64,000 nt of DNA. Source: Thiothrix nivea DSM 5205 (GTDB lineage Bacteria; Pseudomonadota; Gammaproteobacteria; Thiotrichales; Thiotrichaceae). The stretch spans positions 2,880,001 to 2,944,000 of the forward strand of contig NZ_JH651384.1 of the NCBI RefSeq assembly GCF_000260135.1, given 5' to 3'. Below, piece after piece: positions 9,771 through 17,464 of the stretch (positions are counted from its first letter, which is position 1; each line of letters opens with the position of its first letter). A model generated the notes under the pieces. It did no database searches. It saw only the letters and a list, made by a program, of their open reading frames with translations, and had not been told where the DNA came from. The position numbers and the translations under genes are program-made.

Positions 9771-10772
9771 TAGTCTTTTCATTTTAGTCGGCTACACTTT
9801 GTCTGTTGAATGCGTAATCAATCGCGTCGTCCAGGGTGCTACCTTTTCCCATGGCCAGACGCGCATAATGTTTCAAGGTTGCCCAGCATTGCTCGATGGG
9901 GTTGAGATCAGGCGAATAAGCGGGTAACTGAATGATACGAATCTGGTATTTCATGGCAATCGCCTCCAGGTCACCGCCTAAATGGAAGCTCGCATTGTCC
10001 CAGACAAGCACATAAGGTTTGGGCTTTTCCTGACCTTGCTGCAACGATTTTCCCAAGGCTTCCAACCATTGTTCAACAATCATCCGGTTAATGTTGCCGG
10101 TCACTACCCACGGCATTTGCCAGCTTTGATCAGAGGCGCGGATAGCGCTGATCCAGTTGCGTTTATGTCCCCGGCCTCCAGGGCGGGGGATGTCACAAGG
10201 CTCCCCTTTTTTTGCCCAGCCCCACTCATAGCGTTCGGTACTGTAGAATCCTGCCTCGTCCGCAAACAGGATATGATCCTGACCGTATTTTTTCTCCAGA
10301 TGCCCAAGTAGCCACAGGAAAACCCAGCGGTCTAGCGGTTTGGCTTGCTGGTAGAAAGAACGTTTTTTTTATGGCTCCAACCGATCCGTTGCAGCCATTT
10401 ATGCAGGCCACGATAAGAAATGGCCTTGCCATAATGCGCTTCAAAGCGTGGCAGCAAATCCTCGATGCGTTCAAACGGGGTTTCGCTCTCCACCCATTGC
10501 CGAAAAGCTTCAACGTCTTTCACCTTATGGCTGTGCCCAGGGCGGGGATGTGTCCGGGGTTGGAGGCTGCCGGTTTCTTCCCTCAGGGCCAACCATTTGT
10601 CCAGGGTGCTGCGGGCTATGGAAAACGTCCCACAAACGTGGGATTTATGTTTGCTCTTGTCATAGGCAGCAACAACACGTTCACGGAGATCCTTAGAGTA
10701 GTAAGTCGGCATGATGAAGGATGGGGAAGTTGATCATCCGTCCTATTGTAGCTGACTAAAATGAAAAGACTA
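9771..10772 (-). mobile_element. IS630-family insertion sequence
   Basis: The element is 1,002 bp with near-perfect terminal inverted repeats (TAGTCTTTTCATTTTAGTC at both ends) and a TA target duplication (9769-9770 and 10773-10774), which is standard for IS630. It is inserted in the third quarter of hsdR, just before the C-terminal domain. Removing it restores the hsdR frame exactly (VQY-YDSDG). Confidence 0.92.
9784..10712 (-). CDS. IS630-family transposase (two frames joined at A8)
   Basis: The first frame (10712 to 10332) encodes a helix-turn-helix region ([20 protein letters not shown]). The second frame runs to 9784 and contains the DDE catalytic part: [21 protein letters not shown] and [12 protein letters not shown]. 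They meet at an A8 run (T8 on the plus strand, 10363-10370). A -1 slip gives [17 protein letters not shown] and a full-length protein of about 309 residues. Programmed -1 shifting is known in some IS630 members, and I infer it here. Confidence 0.85.
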
Positions 10773-11277
10773 TATTACGACAGCGACGGCAAGCTGGTGA
10801 CGGGATCGTTCAAGGATTACACCCGCAAGACGTTGCAAGGGCAATTCGCCTCGCTGGATGCTTTCATCAAACGCTGGAAGGCCGCCGACCGCAAACAGGC
10901 CGTGCTGGATGAACTGGCCGACGCCGGAATCCTCTGGGAGGCGTTGGCGGAAGATGTCGGGCGCGACCTCGACCCCTTCGACCTGATCTGCCATGTGGTG
11001 TTTGACCAGCCACCCCTGACCCGGCGGGAACGCGCCGAAAACGTCAAAAAGCGCAATTACTTCACCCGCTATTCCGAACCGGCGCAGGCGGTGTTGAATG
11101 CCTTGCTGGACAAGTATGCGGATGTGGGCGTGGTCGAAATCGAGAACATCCAGACGCTGAAAGCGCCGCCGTTTACGGGAATGGGTGCACCGATGGAGAT
11201 TGTGAAGGGGGCGTTTGGCAGTAAGGCGGCGTATGAGCAGGCAGTTTCAGAACTGGAGGCGATGCTTTATGCTTGAA

Positions 11278-11330
11278 GACCCTCACCCCCCAGCCCCCTC
11301 TCCCGCTGAGCGGGCGAGGGGGAGCAAGAG
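11278..11330. repeat. Palindromic dispersed repeat, half copy (A)
   Basis: This begins with GACCCTCACCCCCC just after the hsdR stop and forms a strong hairpin (CCCGCTGAGCGGG inside CCCTC/GAGGG arms). It equals the reverse complement of the second half of the element at 11691-11803. In this position it could also act as a terminator or mRNA 3' end stabiliser for hsdR. Confidence 0.75.
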
Positions 11331-11348
11331 AAGATTGATAGAGTTTTT

Positions 11349-11690
11349 ATGAATCCCAGGGAAAAGGCGCGGTGTTTACGCCAGCAATCAACGGCAGAGG
11401 AGGCTTTGCTTTGGGAAGCGTTGCGTAACCGTCGATTGGCAGGCTACAAGTTCCGTCGGCAGTATGCGATAGATCAATATATCGTTGATTTTATTTGTGT
11501 CTCTGAGCGGCTTGTTATCGAGCTGGATGGCACGCACCATGCTGATGCGGAACAGATTGCTTACGATGAGGTGCGCAGCCAGTTTATGCAAGCCGCTGGA
11601 TACCGTATTCTGCGCTTCTGGAATCATCATGTTGAACAAGATATGACTGATGTGCTGAACACTATAAAGCGTGCTATTGGCCGGGAATAA
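11349..11690 (+). CDS. DUF559 endonuclease-domain protein (Vsr-like fold)
   Basis: The product is 113 residues and consists of the DUF559 domain alone: QSTAEEALLWEALRNRRLAGYKFRRQYAIDQYIVDFIC, then LVIELDGTHH and GYRILRFWNHHV. The D-(I/V)-x-E-LDG-H pattern is that of the PD-(D/E)XK nuclease fold related to Vsr. Such proteins are common beside restriction systems and mobile DNA, often with no proven substrate. It sits between hsdR and hsdM, flanked on both sides by copies of the palindromic repeat, so it may have entered with them. Confidence 0.82.
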   Translation: MNPREKARCLRQQSTAEEALLWEALRNRRLAGYKFRRQYAIDQYIVDFICVSERLVIELDGTHHADAEQIAYDEVRSQFMQAAGYRILRFWNHHVEQDMTDVLNTIKRAIGRE

Positions 11691-11803
11691 GACCCTCACC
11701 CCAACCCCTCCCGCTGAGCGGATGAGGGACTAAGAAAAGATCGTGACACCTCTTGCTCCCCCTCGCCCGCTCAGCGGGAGAGGGGGCTGGGGGGGTGAGG
11801 GTC
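11691..11803. repeat. Palindromic MITE-like element, full copy (B)
   Basis: The unit is about 113 bp with perfect inverted ends, GACCCTCACCC and GGGTGAGGGTC. Two GC-rich hairpins sit back to back around a short A-rich spacer (CTAAGAAAAGA). It lies between the DUF559 gene and hsdM, upstream of the hsdM ribosome binding site. It is closely similar to copy C inside hsdS (16491-16605). Confidence 0.8.
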
Positions 11804-11826
11804 TTCAAATTGAACAAAGGAACCCC

Positions 11827-13296
11827 ATGTCGTCCATTTCCACCGTCATCAAATCCATCCAGGACATCATGCGCAAGGACGCGGGCGTGGATGGCGACGC
11901 CCAGCGCCTCGGCCAGTTGTCGTGGCTGCTGTTCCTGAAGATTTTCGATGCGCAGGAAGAAGCGCTGGAATTCGAGCAGGGTGAGGCTTACCGCGAACCG
12001 ATTCCCGATGCCTATTTGTGGCGCTTCTGGGCGGCTGATCCGCAGGGGATGACCGGCGAGGAGCTGCTGTCGTTCATCAATGACGAGCTGTTTCCCGACC
12101 TGAAGAACCTGACCGCGCCGATCACCACCAATCCGCGTGGGTTTGTGGTGAAAGAGGCGTTCAGCGACGCTTTCAACTACATGAAAAACGGTACGCTGTT
12201 GCGGCAGGTGATCAACAAGCTCAACGAGATTGATTTCACCCGCTCGGAAGAACGGCACCTGTTTGGCGACATTTACGAACAGATTCTGCGCGACCTGCAA
12301 AGCGCGGGCAATGCGGGTGAATTCTACACGCCGCGTGCGGTCACGCAGTTCATGGTTAACCGGGTGAATCCGCGTCTGGGGGAAAGCGTTCTTGACCCGG
12401 CCTGTGGTACGGGCGGGTTTCTGGCCAATGCGGTCGATCATCTGCGTGCGCAGGTGAAAACTTCCACCGATCACGCCACGTTGCAGCAACAGATTCACGG
12501 GGTGGAAAAGAAGCAGTTGCCGCACCTGCTGTGCACCACCAACATGCTGCTGCACGGCATCGAAGTGCCGGTGCAGATCCGTCACGACAACACCCTCAAC
12601 CGTCCGTTGGCGGACTGGGACGAAGACGAACAGAGGGATGTGATCATCACCAATCCGCCGTTTGGCGGCACTGAAGAGGATGGCATCGAGAAGAATTTCC
12701 CGGCAGATACGCAAACCCGTGAAACCGCTGACCTGTTCCTGCAACTGATCATCGAAGTGCTGAAAGAGAACGGGCGTGCGGCAGTGGTGCTGCCGGATGG
12801 CACGCTGTTCGGCGAGGGCGTGAAAACCAAGATCAAGAAGCTGCTGCTGGAAAGCTGCAACCTGCACACCATCGTGCGGCTGCCGAATGGCGTGTTCAAC
12901 CCCTACACCGGCATCAAGACCAACCTGCTATTTTTCACCAAGGGGCAACCGACGCGCGAGGTATGGTTTTATGAGCATCCGTACCCGCCGGGGGTGAAGA
13001 ATTACAGCAAGACCCGCCCGATGAAGTTCGACGAATTCCAGGCCGAAATCGACTGGTGGGGCGAAGAGGCGGATGGCTTCAGTGCGCGGGTCGAGACGGA
13101 ACAGGCGTGGAAGGTCGGGATTGATGCAATCATTGCCCGCAACTACAACCTTGACCTCAGGAATCCGCACGTTGTCGAGCAGGAAAGCCACGACCCCGAC
13201 GAACTGCTGGCGAATTACGCGCGGCAGCAGGCCGAGATTCAGGGCTTGCGGGATCAGTTGAGGGCGATATTGGCGGGTGCACTCAACCGGGCTTGA
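11827..13296 (+). CDS. hsdM: Type I DNA methyltransferase subunit M
   Basis: The product is 489 residues, a usual HsdM length. After an N-terminal helical domain (QRLGQLSWLLFLKIFDAQE) comes the N6-adenine methylase domain with the SAM-binding motif DPACGTGGF (about residue 200) and the catalytic NPPFG motif (about residue 279). It methylates adenine as an M2S complex with HsdS. The ATG at 11827 is chosen over an earlier in-frame start at 11743, because the latter lies inside the palindromic repeat and AAAGGAA precedes 11827. The gene appears intact, so modification could survive if HsdS is made. Confidence 0.93.
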   Translation: MSSISTVIKSIQDIMRKDAGVDGDAQRLGQLSWLLFLKIFDAQEEALEFEQGEAYREPIPDAYLWRFWAADPQGMTGEELLSFINDELFPDLKNLTAPITTNPRGFVVKEAFSDAFNYMKNGTLLRQVINKLNEIDFTRSEERHLFGDIYEQILRDLQSAGNAGEFYTPRAVTQFMVNRVNPRLGESVLDPACGTGGFLANAVDHLRAQVKTSTDHATLQQQIHGVEKKQLPHLLCTTNMLLHGIEVPVQIRHDNTLNRPLADWDEDEQRDVIITNPPFGGTEEDGIEKNFPADTQTRETADLFLQLIIEVLKENGRAAVVLPDGTLFGEGVKTKIKKLLLESCNLHTIVRLPNGVFNPYTGIKTNLLFFTKGQPTREVWFYEHPYPPGVKNYSKTRPMKFDEFQAEIDWWGEEADGFSARVETEQAWKVGIDAIIARNYNLDLRNPHVVEQESHDPDELLANYARQQAEIQGLRDQLRAILAGALNRA

Positions 13297-13367
13297 TCAC
13301 TGGAATTCGGCAAGTTGTAGCTGACTCAGATACACTACCGAAGATACAAATTCATGGAGCAATGCTT

Positions 13368-13628
13368 ATGAACGTACTGCAACAACAAATTCTTGAAGAT
13401 TTGGAGACACTGCCGGAGGCGCTTCAGGCAGAGATACTGGATTTTGTGCAGTTCCTGAAAGCAAAGATGGCTCGTAATGCCCAGCAATCCCCTGTACCCA
13501 ACGGTGATGCTATCGCACGCTTGTGTGAACAGATAGCAGCCCGGAATACCATGCCCAGTATTCCAGATCCATCCGCATGGCAGCGGGAAATCCGCAAAGA
13601 TCGACCTTTGCCTGGAAGGGATGACTGA
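13368..13628 (+). CDS. Antitoxin of a VapBC-like pair (DUF2281-type)
   Basis: The product is 86 residues. The N-terminal VLQQQILEDLETLPEALQAEILDFVQFLKAK block matches the small DUF2281 antitoxins; the tail (SIPDPSAWQREIRKDRPLPGRDD) is the part likely to wrap the toxin. ATG 13368 is preferred because GGAG lies 8 bases upstream. An in-frame ATG at 13362 is too close to that site. The stop overlaps the toxin start (TGATG), so the two are translationally coupled. As in other such pairs it probably represses its own promoter, and a 70-bp gap after hsdM could hold that promoter. Confidence 0.82.
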   Translation: MNVLQQQILEDLETLPEALQAEILDFVQFLKAKMARNAQQSPVPNGDAIARLCEQIAARNTMPSIPDPSAWQREIRKDRPLPGRDD

Positions 13629-13996
13629 TGTTCCTGCTGGACAGCAATATTTTTATTTACGCGATTAACCCGAATTACGCTGAGTTGCACACATGGTTTG
13701 CGGGGAAAAAGCTTGCCGGGTCTGAAGTCAGTCTGGTTGAGACTTTGGGTTATCATCGCTTAAACGATGTTGAAAAGCAGGGTCTGGAAGGCCTCTTTGC
13801 CTTGACCGAGATTTTGCCTGTTTCACGCTCCATCATTGATCAAGCAGTCGCCTTAAGACAACAGCGCAAAATGTCCTTGGGCGATGCATTGATTGCCGCT
13901 ACTGCGGTTATTCACGGATTGCCTTTGGTCACAAGAAATACGGGTGATTTTGACTGGATTGAGGGGTTGGTACTGCACAATCCACTAAAACAATAA
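13628..13996 (+). CDS. vapC: VapC-like PIN-domain toxin ribonuclease
   Basis: The product is 122 residues and is a PIN domain. The acidic metal-binding residues are visible: Asp5 in LLDSN, Glu in VSLVETL (about 38), Asp in MSLGDALIAATA (about 90) and Asp in TRNTGDFDWI (about 110). VapC toxins cleave RNA, often initiator tRNA, when the antitoxin is lost. The pair sits between hsdM and hsdS, which could make loss of the restriction locus costly to the cell. Confidence 0.88.
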   Translation: MFLLDSNIFIYAINPNYAELHTWFAGKKLAGSEVSLVETLGYHRLNDVEKQGLEGLFALTEILPVSRSIIDQAVALRQQRKMSLGDALIAATAVIHGLPLVTRNTGDFDWIEGLVLHNPLKQ

Positions 13997-14032
13997 GAAG
14001 GAAGCTTTGTGCCGCAAGCATTGCTCGACCAC

Positions 14033-14041
14033 CTCGACATC
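14033..14041 (+). repeat. Direct repeat flanking the IS66-family element in hsdS (left)
   Basis: CTCGACATC is repeated at 15628-15636 on the other side of the element. It also encodes the LDI residues of HsdS, so the insertion duplicated three codons. Confidence 0.85.
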
Positions 14042-15627
14042 GTAAGCGTTCACGCCCTCTGATAGGCATTGCAGCGATTTTATAGTAAATTCACCCCATC
14101 CCAATAACGAGCCATTATCCCCTTGCCAGCCCTAGCCCACCCACTGCCGACCACCCTTGATGAAGCACATCAGCTGATCGTGCGCCAACAGGAACGGATA
14201 GCCGGGTTGGAGAAGCAAGCGGCACGGGTAGTGGTGTTGGAACAGCAAGTCGAAACGCTGCAAAAACAGCTCGAAGAACTGGTGGCCAAACTGGGCAGCA
14301 GTTCCCGCAACAGCTCCAAACCGCCGTCCTCAGACAGCCCGGAACAACGGGCAGCCCGTCCAAAACGCAAGGGGAGTGGCCGCCCGCATGGCGGGCAACC
14401 CGGCCATCCACGCCACGAACGGGCGTTATATCCCCCCGAACAAGTGACCCGCACTGAACAGTATTTCCCGGAAAGCACCTGCGCCTGTGGTGGGGCAGTG
14501 GCGGTTGACTGGGAAAACCCTTACCGCCATCAGGTCACGGACATCGCCCCTCCGCCGCCACCCGAGGTGACGGAGCACCAGTTTTACCACGGTGTCTGCC
14601 AATCCTGCGGCAACCAACACCACAGCCAGTGGCCGGACTGGGTCCCCAGCGGGCAAATGGGTGCGGGTGTGATTGCCTGGATTGTGGTGCTGGCCGGACA
14701 GTTTCGCCTGTCGATGCGCCAAACCCAGCTCCTGTTGTGGGAAGTCTGGCAGGTGCGCTTCAGCACCGGGGCGATCAGCAAAGCGCAAGGCAAATCCATC
14801 CCGTGGATGGGGCCGCTGTACCGTCAGGTCGGTGAGCATGTGCGTGGGCAGGCGGTCTGCCATGCCGATGAAACCCGCCATTACCGTGGCACGAACACCT
14901 ACTGGTTATGGGCATTGGCGGACAACACCGTCACGTACTTCATGACCCATTACTCACGCGGCAAGGCTGCCGCCGATGCCTTGTTGGGCAGTTTTACCGG
15001 TTATCTGGTGACAGACCACTTCAGCGGTTACGGCAATGTCCCGCCCGAACGGCGGCAACTGTGCTGGGCACACCTGATCCGGCACTTCCGCAAGATGGCC
15101 GGGCGTTGTGGCGGAGGGGGAATGGTTGGCAAACGCCTGCTGCTGATTGCCTGCGCCACCGTCCGCACCCATCACCGCTGGCAACAGCACCCCGAAGGGG
15201 CGGCACGCTACCGGCGGCGGATACTGCGCCTGCGCCGCAGCTTCCAGGCCACCCTCAGCCTGGGCGAAGCATTGGATAACTGCAAACGCACCCGCAACCA
15301 ATGCAAACATCTCCGTAAAGATGAGGCCATGTGCTGGACTTTCCTCAAGGATACACGCATTCCCCTCACCAATAACCGCGCTGAACGGGTGATCCGCCCC
15401 TACGTGCAATGGCGTAAGACCAGTTTTGCCAGCCAGTCGGCACAAGGGGACAGGTTCCGGCCAACCGTGCTGACCGTGTTGGGGACTGCCCGGCAATTGG
15501 GGATGGATATGGCAACCCTGATGCGCTATGTGTGCTCCCAAGGCTTGGCTCATAAGCCGGTCGCCGTGCGCTTCCCCTTGGGGCAGGTCTGTACCCGCAA
15601 ACCGCTACAAATGGCGTGAACGCTTAC
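14042..15627 (+). mobile_element. IS66-family insertion sequence, copy 1 (single-ORF type)
   Basis: The element is 1,586 bp with terminal inverted repeats GTAAGCGTTCACGCC and GGCGTGAACGCTTAC. It carries only the large transposase gene and lacks tnpA and tnpB, as in the ISBst12-like group. It is inserted after codon 11 of hsdS. A copy of the same length and orientation, with identical protein, lies at 62346-63931 with different flanking repeats, so the two insertions were separate events. Confidence 0.92.
14123..15619 (+). CDS. IS66-family transposase, copy 1
   Basis: The product is 498 residues from a TTG start. It has an N-terminal leucine-rich coiled coil (QERIAGLEKQ...VETLQKQLEELVAKLGSSS), the SSRNSSKPPSSD signature of the family, a zinc-binding CACGG/CQSCG pair, and the DDE residues in CHADETRH, LVTDHFSGY and NNRAERVIRP. 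Its TGA (15617-15619) overlaps a GTG (15616) that is in frame with the rest of hsdS. Confidence 0.92.
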   Translation: MPALAHPLPTTLDEAHQLIVRQQERIAGLEKQAARVVVLEQQVETLQKQLEELVAKLGSSSRNSSKPPSSDSPEQRAARPKRKGSGRPHGGQPGHPRHERALYPPEQVTRTEQYFPESTCACGGAVAVDWENPYRHQVTDIAPPPPPEVTEHQFYHGVCQSCGNQHHSQWPDWVPSGQMGAGVIAWIVVLAGQFRLSMRQTQLLLWEVWQVRFSTGAISKAQGKSIPWMGPLYRQVGEHVRGQAVCHADETRHYRGTNTYWLWALADNTVTYFMTHYSRGKAAADALLGSFTGYLVTDHFSGYGNVPPERRQLCWAHLIRHFRKMAGRCGGGGMVGKRLLLIACATVRTHHRWQQHPEGAARYRRRILRLRRSFQATLSLGEALDNCKRTRNQCKHLRKDEAMCWTFLKDTRIPLTNNRAERVIRPYVQWRKTSFASQSAQGDRFRPTVLTVLGTARQLGMDMATLMRYVCSQGLAHKPVAVRFPLGQVCTRKPLQMA

Positions 15628-17457
15628 CTCGACATCTGGGCATCCGCCATTGAAACCCGCTCCACTGCCGGACGCGGCAGCAGCAACAAGCTCAACCTCT
15701 ACGGCATCAAAAAACTGCGCGAACTGATCCTCGAACTCGCCGTGCGCGGGCAGCTTGTGCCGCAAGACCCGACGGACGAACCCGCCAGCGTGCTGCTGGA
15801 AAAAATCGCCACCGAAAAAGCCCGCCTGATCAAGGCTGGCAAGCTCAAGAAGCAGGCGGCATTGCCACCGATTGCCGATGACGAAAAGCCGTTTGAATTG
15901 CCGGAGGGGTGGGAGTGGGTCACGTTATCTCAGCTTGGTGTTTTTTCAGGAGGAAAGACACCGAGCAAAATGAAGTCAGAATATTGGGATGGCAACATAC
16001 CGTGGATTACTCCAAAGGACATGAAGCTTGCTACGATTTATGATTCAGAAGATCACGTAACACTTTTGGCAATAGATGATGGCCTGTCTGTGGTTGAGCC
16101 TGATTCACTGCTTTTTGTTGTAAGAAGTGGAATATTACGGCGAACCTTTCCTGTAGCCATTACAAAAGTAGAATCGACTGTTAATCAAGATTTGAAGGTT
16201 TTGAATCTGTTTGATAAATCTATTGTTAGCTATCTGTTGCTGATGATGCAGGGATTTGAGCAATATATTCTGCAAAATCTCAGCAAGACAGGTACAACCG
16301 TAGAAAGCATCAAATTCGATGAGTTTTCAACACATTATTTTATTTTGCCACCTGAAGCTGAACAACACCGCATTGTCGCCAAAGTCAATGAACTGATGTT
16401 CCTCTGCGATGCGCTCGAACAGGCGCAGGAATCCAGCATCAACGATCACCAGCGGCTGGTTGAAAATCTGCTGGCTGAGTTGACGAAGACACCCTCACCC
16501 CAACCCCTCTCCCGCCAAGCGGGCGAGGGGCTAAGAAAAGAAGAGGCGGACACCTCTTGCTCCCCCTCGCCCGCTCAGCGGGAGAGGGGGCTGGGGGGTG
16601 AGGGTCTTCCGTGGCAACGCATCGCCGCCCATTTCGATACCCTCTTCACCACAGAACACAGCATTGACCAGCTCAAGCAAACCATCCTGCAACTGGCCGT
16701 CATGGGCAAGCTGGTTCCGCAAGACCCGACGGACGAACCCGCCAGCGTGCTGCTGGCAAAAATCGCCGCCGAAAAAGCGCGACTGGTGAAAGCAGGCAAG
16801 CTCAAGAAGGAAAAACCGCTGCCGCCGATTGCAGAGGATGAAAAGCCGTTTGAATTGCCGCCGGGGTGGGAGTGGTGTCGATTTGGCTCTCTTTTTATTT
16901 CGTTCTCGAATGGATTGTATAAACCGGCGAAGTTTTATACTGACCAAGGTGTTCCATCTCTTCGAATGTATAACATACAAAATGGAAAAATAGATTTTCA
17001 TGATATTCGTCGTGTTGAATTGTCAAATGATGAAGTAGCTCAATTCAAGTTAGAGGAAGGAGATTTGCTCATTAATCGGGTAAATAGTAAGGAACTTGTG
17101 GGTAAGACAGCCATTATTCCCAACTATTGTGAGCCGTTGGTTTTCGAGAGTATGAATATGAGAGCCAAGCCCGTAACAGGGTTATCCTGTTCAAGCTATC
17201 TCAATCTGCTTATGCAGTCTTCGGTGGCAAGAGAAACAATATCTGTCTTTGCTAAAGAGGCGATTGGGCAGGCATCAATAAACCAAAGCCAAGTTTCCTC
17301 TCTGCAAATTCCTGTTCCTCCCTTGGCCGAGCAGCAGCGGATTGTGGCGAAGGTCGATGAGCTGATGACGTTATGCGACCAGCTCAAGGCACGGATCGGT
17401 GATGCGCAGACAACGCAGTTGCATCTGGCGGATGCGCTGGCTGAGATAACAGTGTAG
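15616..17457 (+). CDS. hsdS: Type I restriction specificity subunit S, restarted from an insertion sequence
   Basis: The gene originally began at GTG 14009 (MPQALLDHLDI) behind AAGGAAG and encoded about 617 residues. The IS66-family element cut it after codon 11. GTG 15616 inside the element end opens a 613-residue frame (MNAYLDIWASAIETRS...) that overlaps the transposase stop, so coupled translation is plausible. HsdS has two target recognition domains, each preceded by a copy of a 165-bp repeat and ending in a conserved helix (PPEAEQHRIVAKVNELM; PPLAEQQRIVAKVDELM). It sets the DNA target of HsdM and HsdR. The linker also contains a palindromic repeat translated in frame. Confidence 0.85.
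   Translation: MNAYLDIWASAIETRSTAGRGSSNKLNLYGIKKLRELILELAVRGQLVPQDPTDEPASVLLEKIATEKARLIKAGKLKKQAALPPIADDEKPFELPEGWEWVTLSQLGVFSGGKTPSKMKSEYWDGNIPWITPKDMKLATIYDSEDHVTLLAIDDGLSVVEPDSLLFVVRSGILRRTFPVAITKVESTVNQDLKVLNLFDKSIVSYLLLMMQGFEQYILQNLSKTGTTVESIKFDEFSTHYFILPPEAEQHRIVAKVNELMFLCDALEQAQESSINDHQRLVENLLAELTKTPSPQPLSRQAGEGLRKEEADTSCSPSPAQRERGLGGEGLPWQRIAAHFDTLFTTEHSIDQLKQTILQLAVMGKLVPQDPTDEPASVLLAKIAAEKARLVKAGKLKKEKPLPPIAEDEKPFELPPGWEWCRFGSLFISFSNGLYKPAKFYTDQGVPSLRMYNIQNGKIDFHDIRRVELSNDEVAQFKLEEGDLLINRVNSKELVGKTAIIPNYCEPLVFESMNMRAKPVTGLSCSSYLNLLMQSSVARETISVFAKEAIGQASINQSQVSSLQIPVPPLAEQQRIVAKVDELMTLCDQLKARIGDAQTTQLHLADALAEITV
15754..15918 (+). repeat. Internal repeat of hsdS, first copy
   Basis: This 165-bp stretch encodes LVPQDPTDEPASVLLEKIA...EKPFELPEGWEW, just before the first recognition domain. 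A close copy lies at 16711-16875. This is the symmetric layout of two-domain HsdS proteins and a natural site for recombination that swaps recognition domains. Confidence 0.85.
16491..16605 (+). repeat. Palindromic MITE-like element inside hsdS (C)
   Basis: A copy of the element at 11691-11803 lies in the coding sequence for the linker between the two HsdS halves. It is read through in frame as about 38 residues rich in Pro, Ser, Arg and Gly (TPSPQPLSRQAGEGLRKE...). Inverted ends ACCCTCACCC and GGGTGAGGGT are intact. Confidence 0.82.
16711..16875 (+). repeat. Internal repeat of hsdS, second copy
   Basis: This is the second copy of the repeat at 15754-15918, preceding the second recognition domain. 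It encodes LVPQDPTDEPASVLLAKIA...EKPFELPPGWEW. The two copies are exactly 957 bp apart, which is in phase. Confidence 0.85.
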
Positions 17458-17464
17458 AAATTAT

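Larger units (their letters stand above)
6557..11276 (+). pseudogene. hsdR: Type I restriction endonuclease subunit R, split by two insertion sequences
   Basis: Three pieces, 6557-7336, 8653-9770 and 10773-11276, rejoin without a frame error once the two elements and one copy of each duplication are removed. The restored protein is about 798 residues. Piece 1 has the N-terminal nuclease region (AVIEAKAN) and Walker A ([11 protein letters not shown]). Piece 2 has DECHRGS, LTATPKE and the helicase motif GRGTRID. Piece 3 is the C-terminal EcoEI-type domain. The start is GTG 6557. HsdR carries out ATP-dependent translocation and cleavage. As it stands, restriction activity is almost certainly lost, since the first break falls between Walker A and the DECH box. 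Confidence 0.92.

Noticed and set aside
11278-11803. CRISPR-like clusters of GC-rich hairpins
   Set aside because: The units are inverted halves of one palindromic element with no regular spacers and no cas genes nearby.
11674-12867. A 397-codon open frame on the minus strand opposite hsdM
   Set aside because: It lies over the conserved methylase motifs of hsdM and its sequence has no recognisable domain.
15754-16875. Possible CRISPR or tandem array in hsdS
   Set aside because: There are only two copies, 957 bp apart, and they encode the known conserved regions of a type I specificity subunit.
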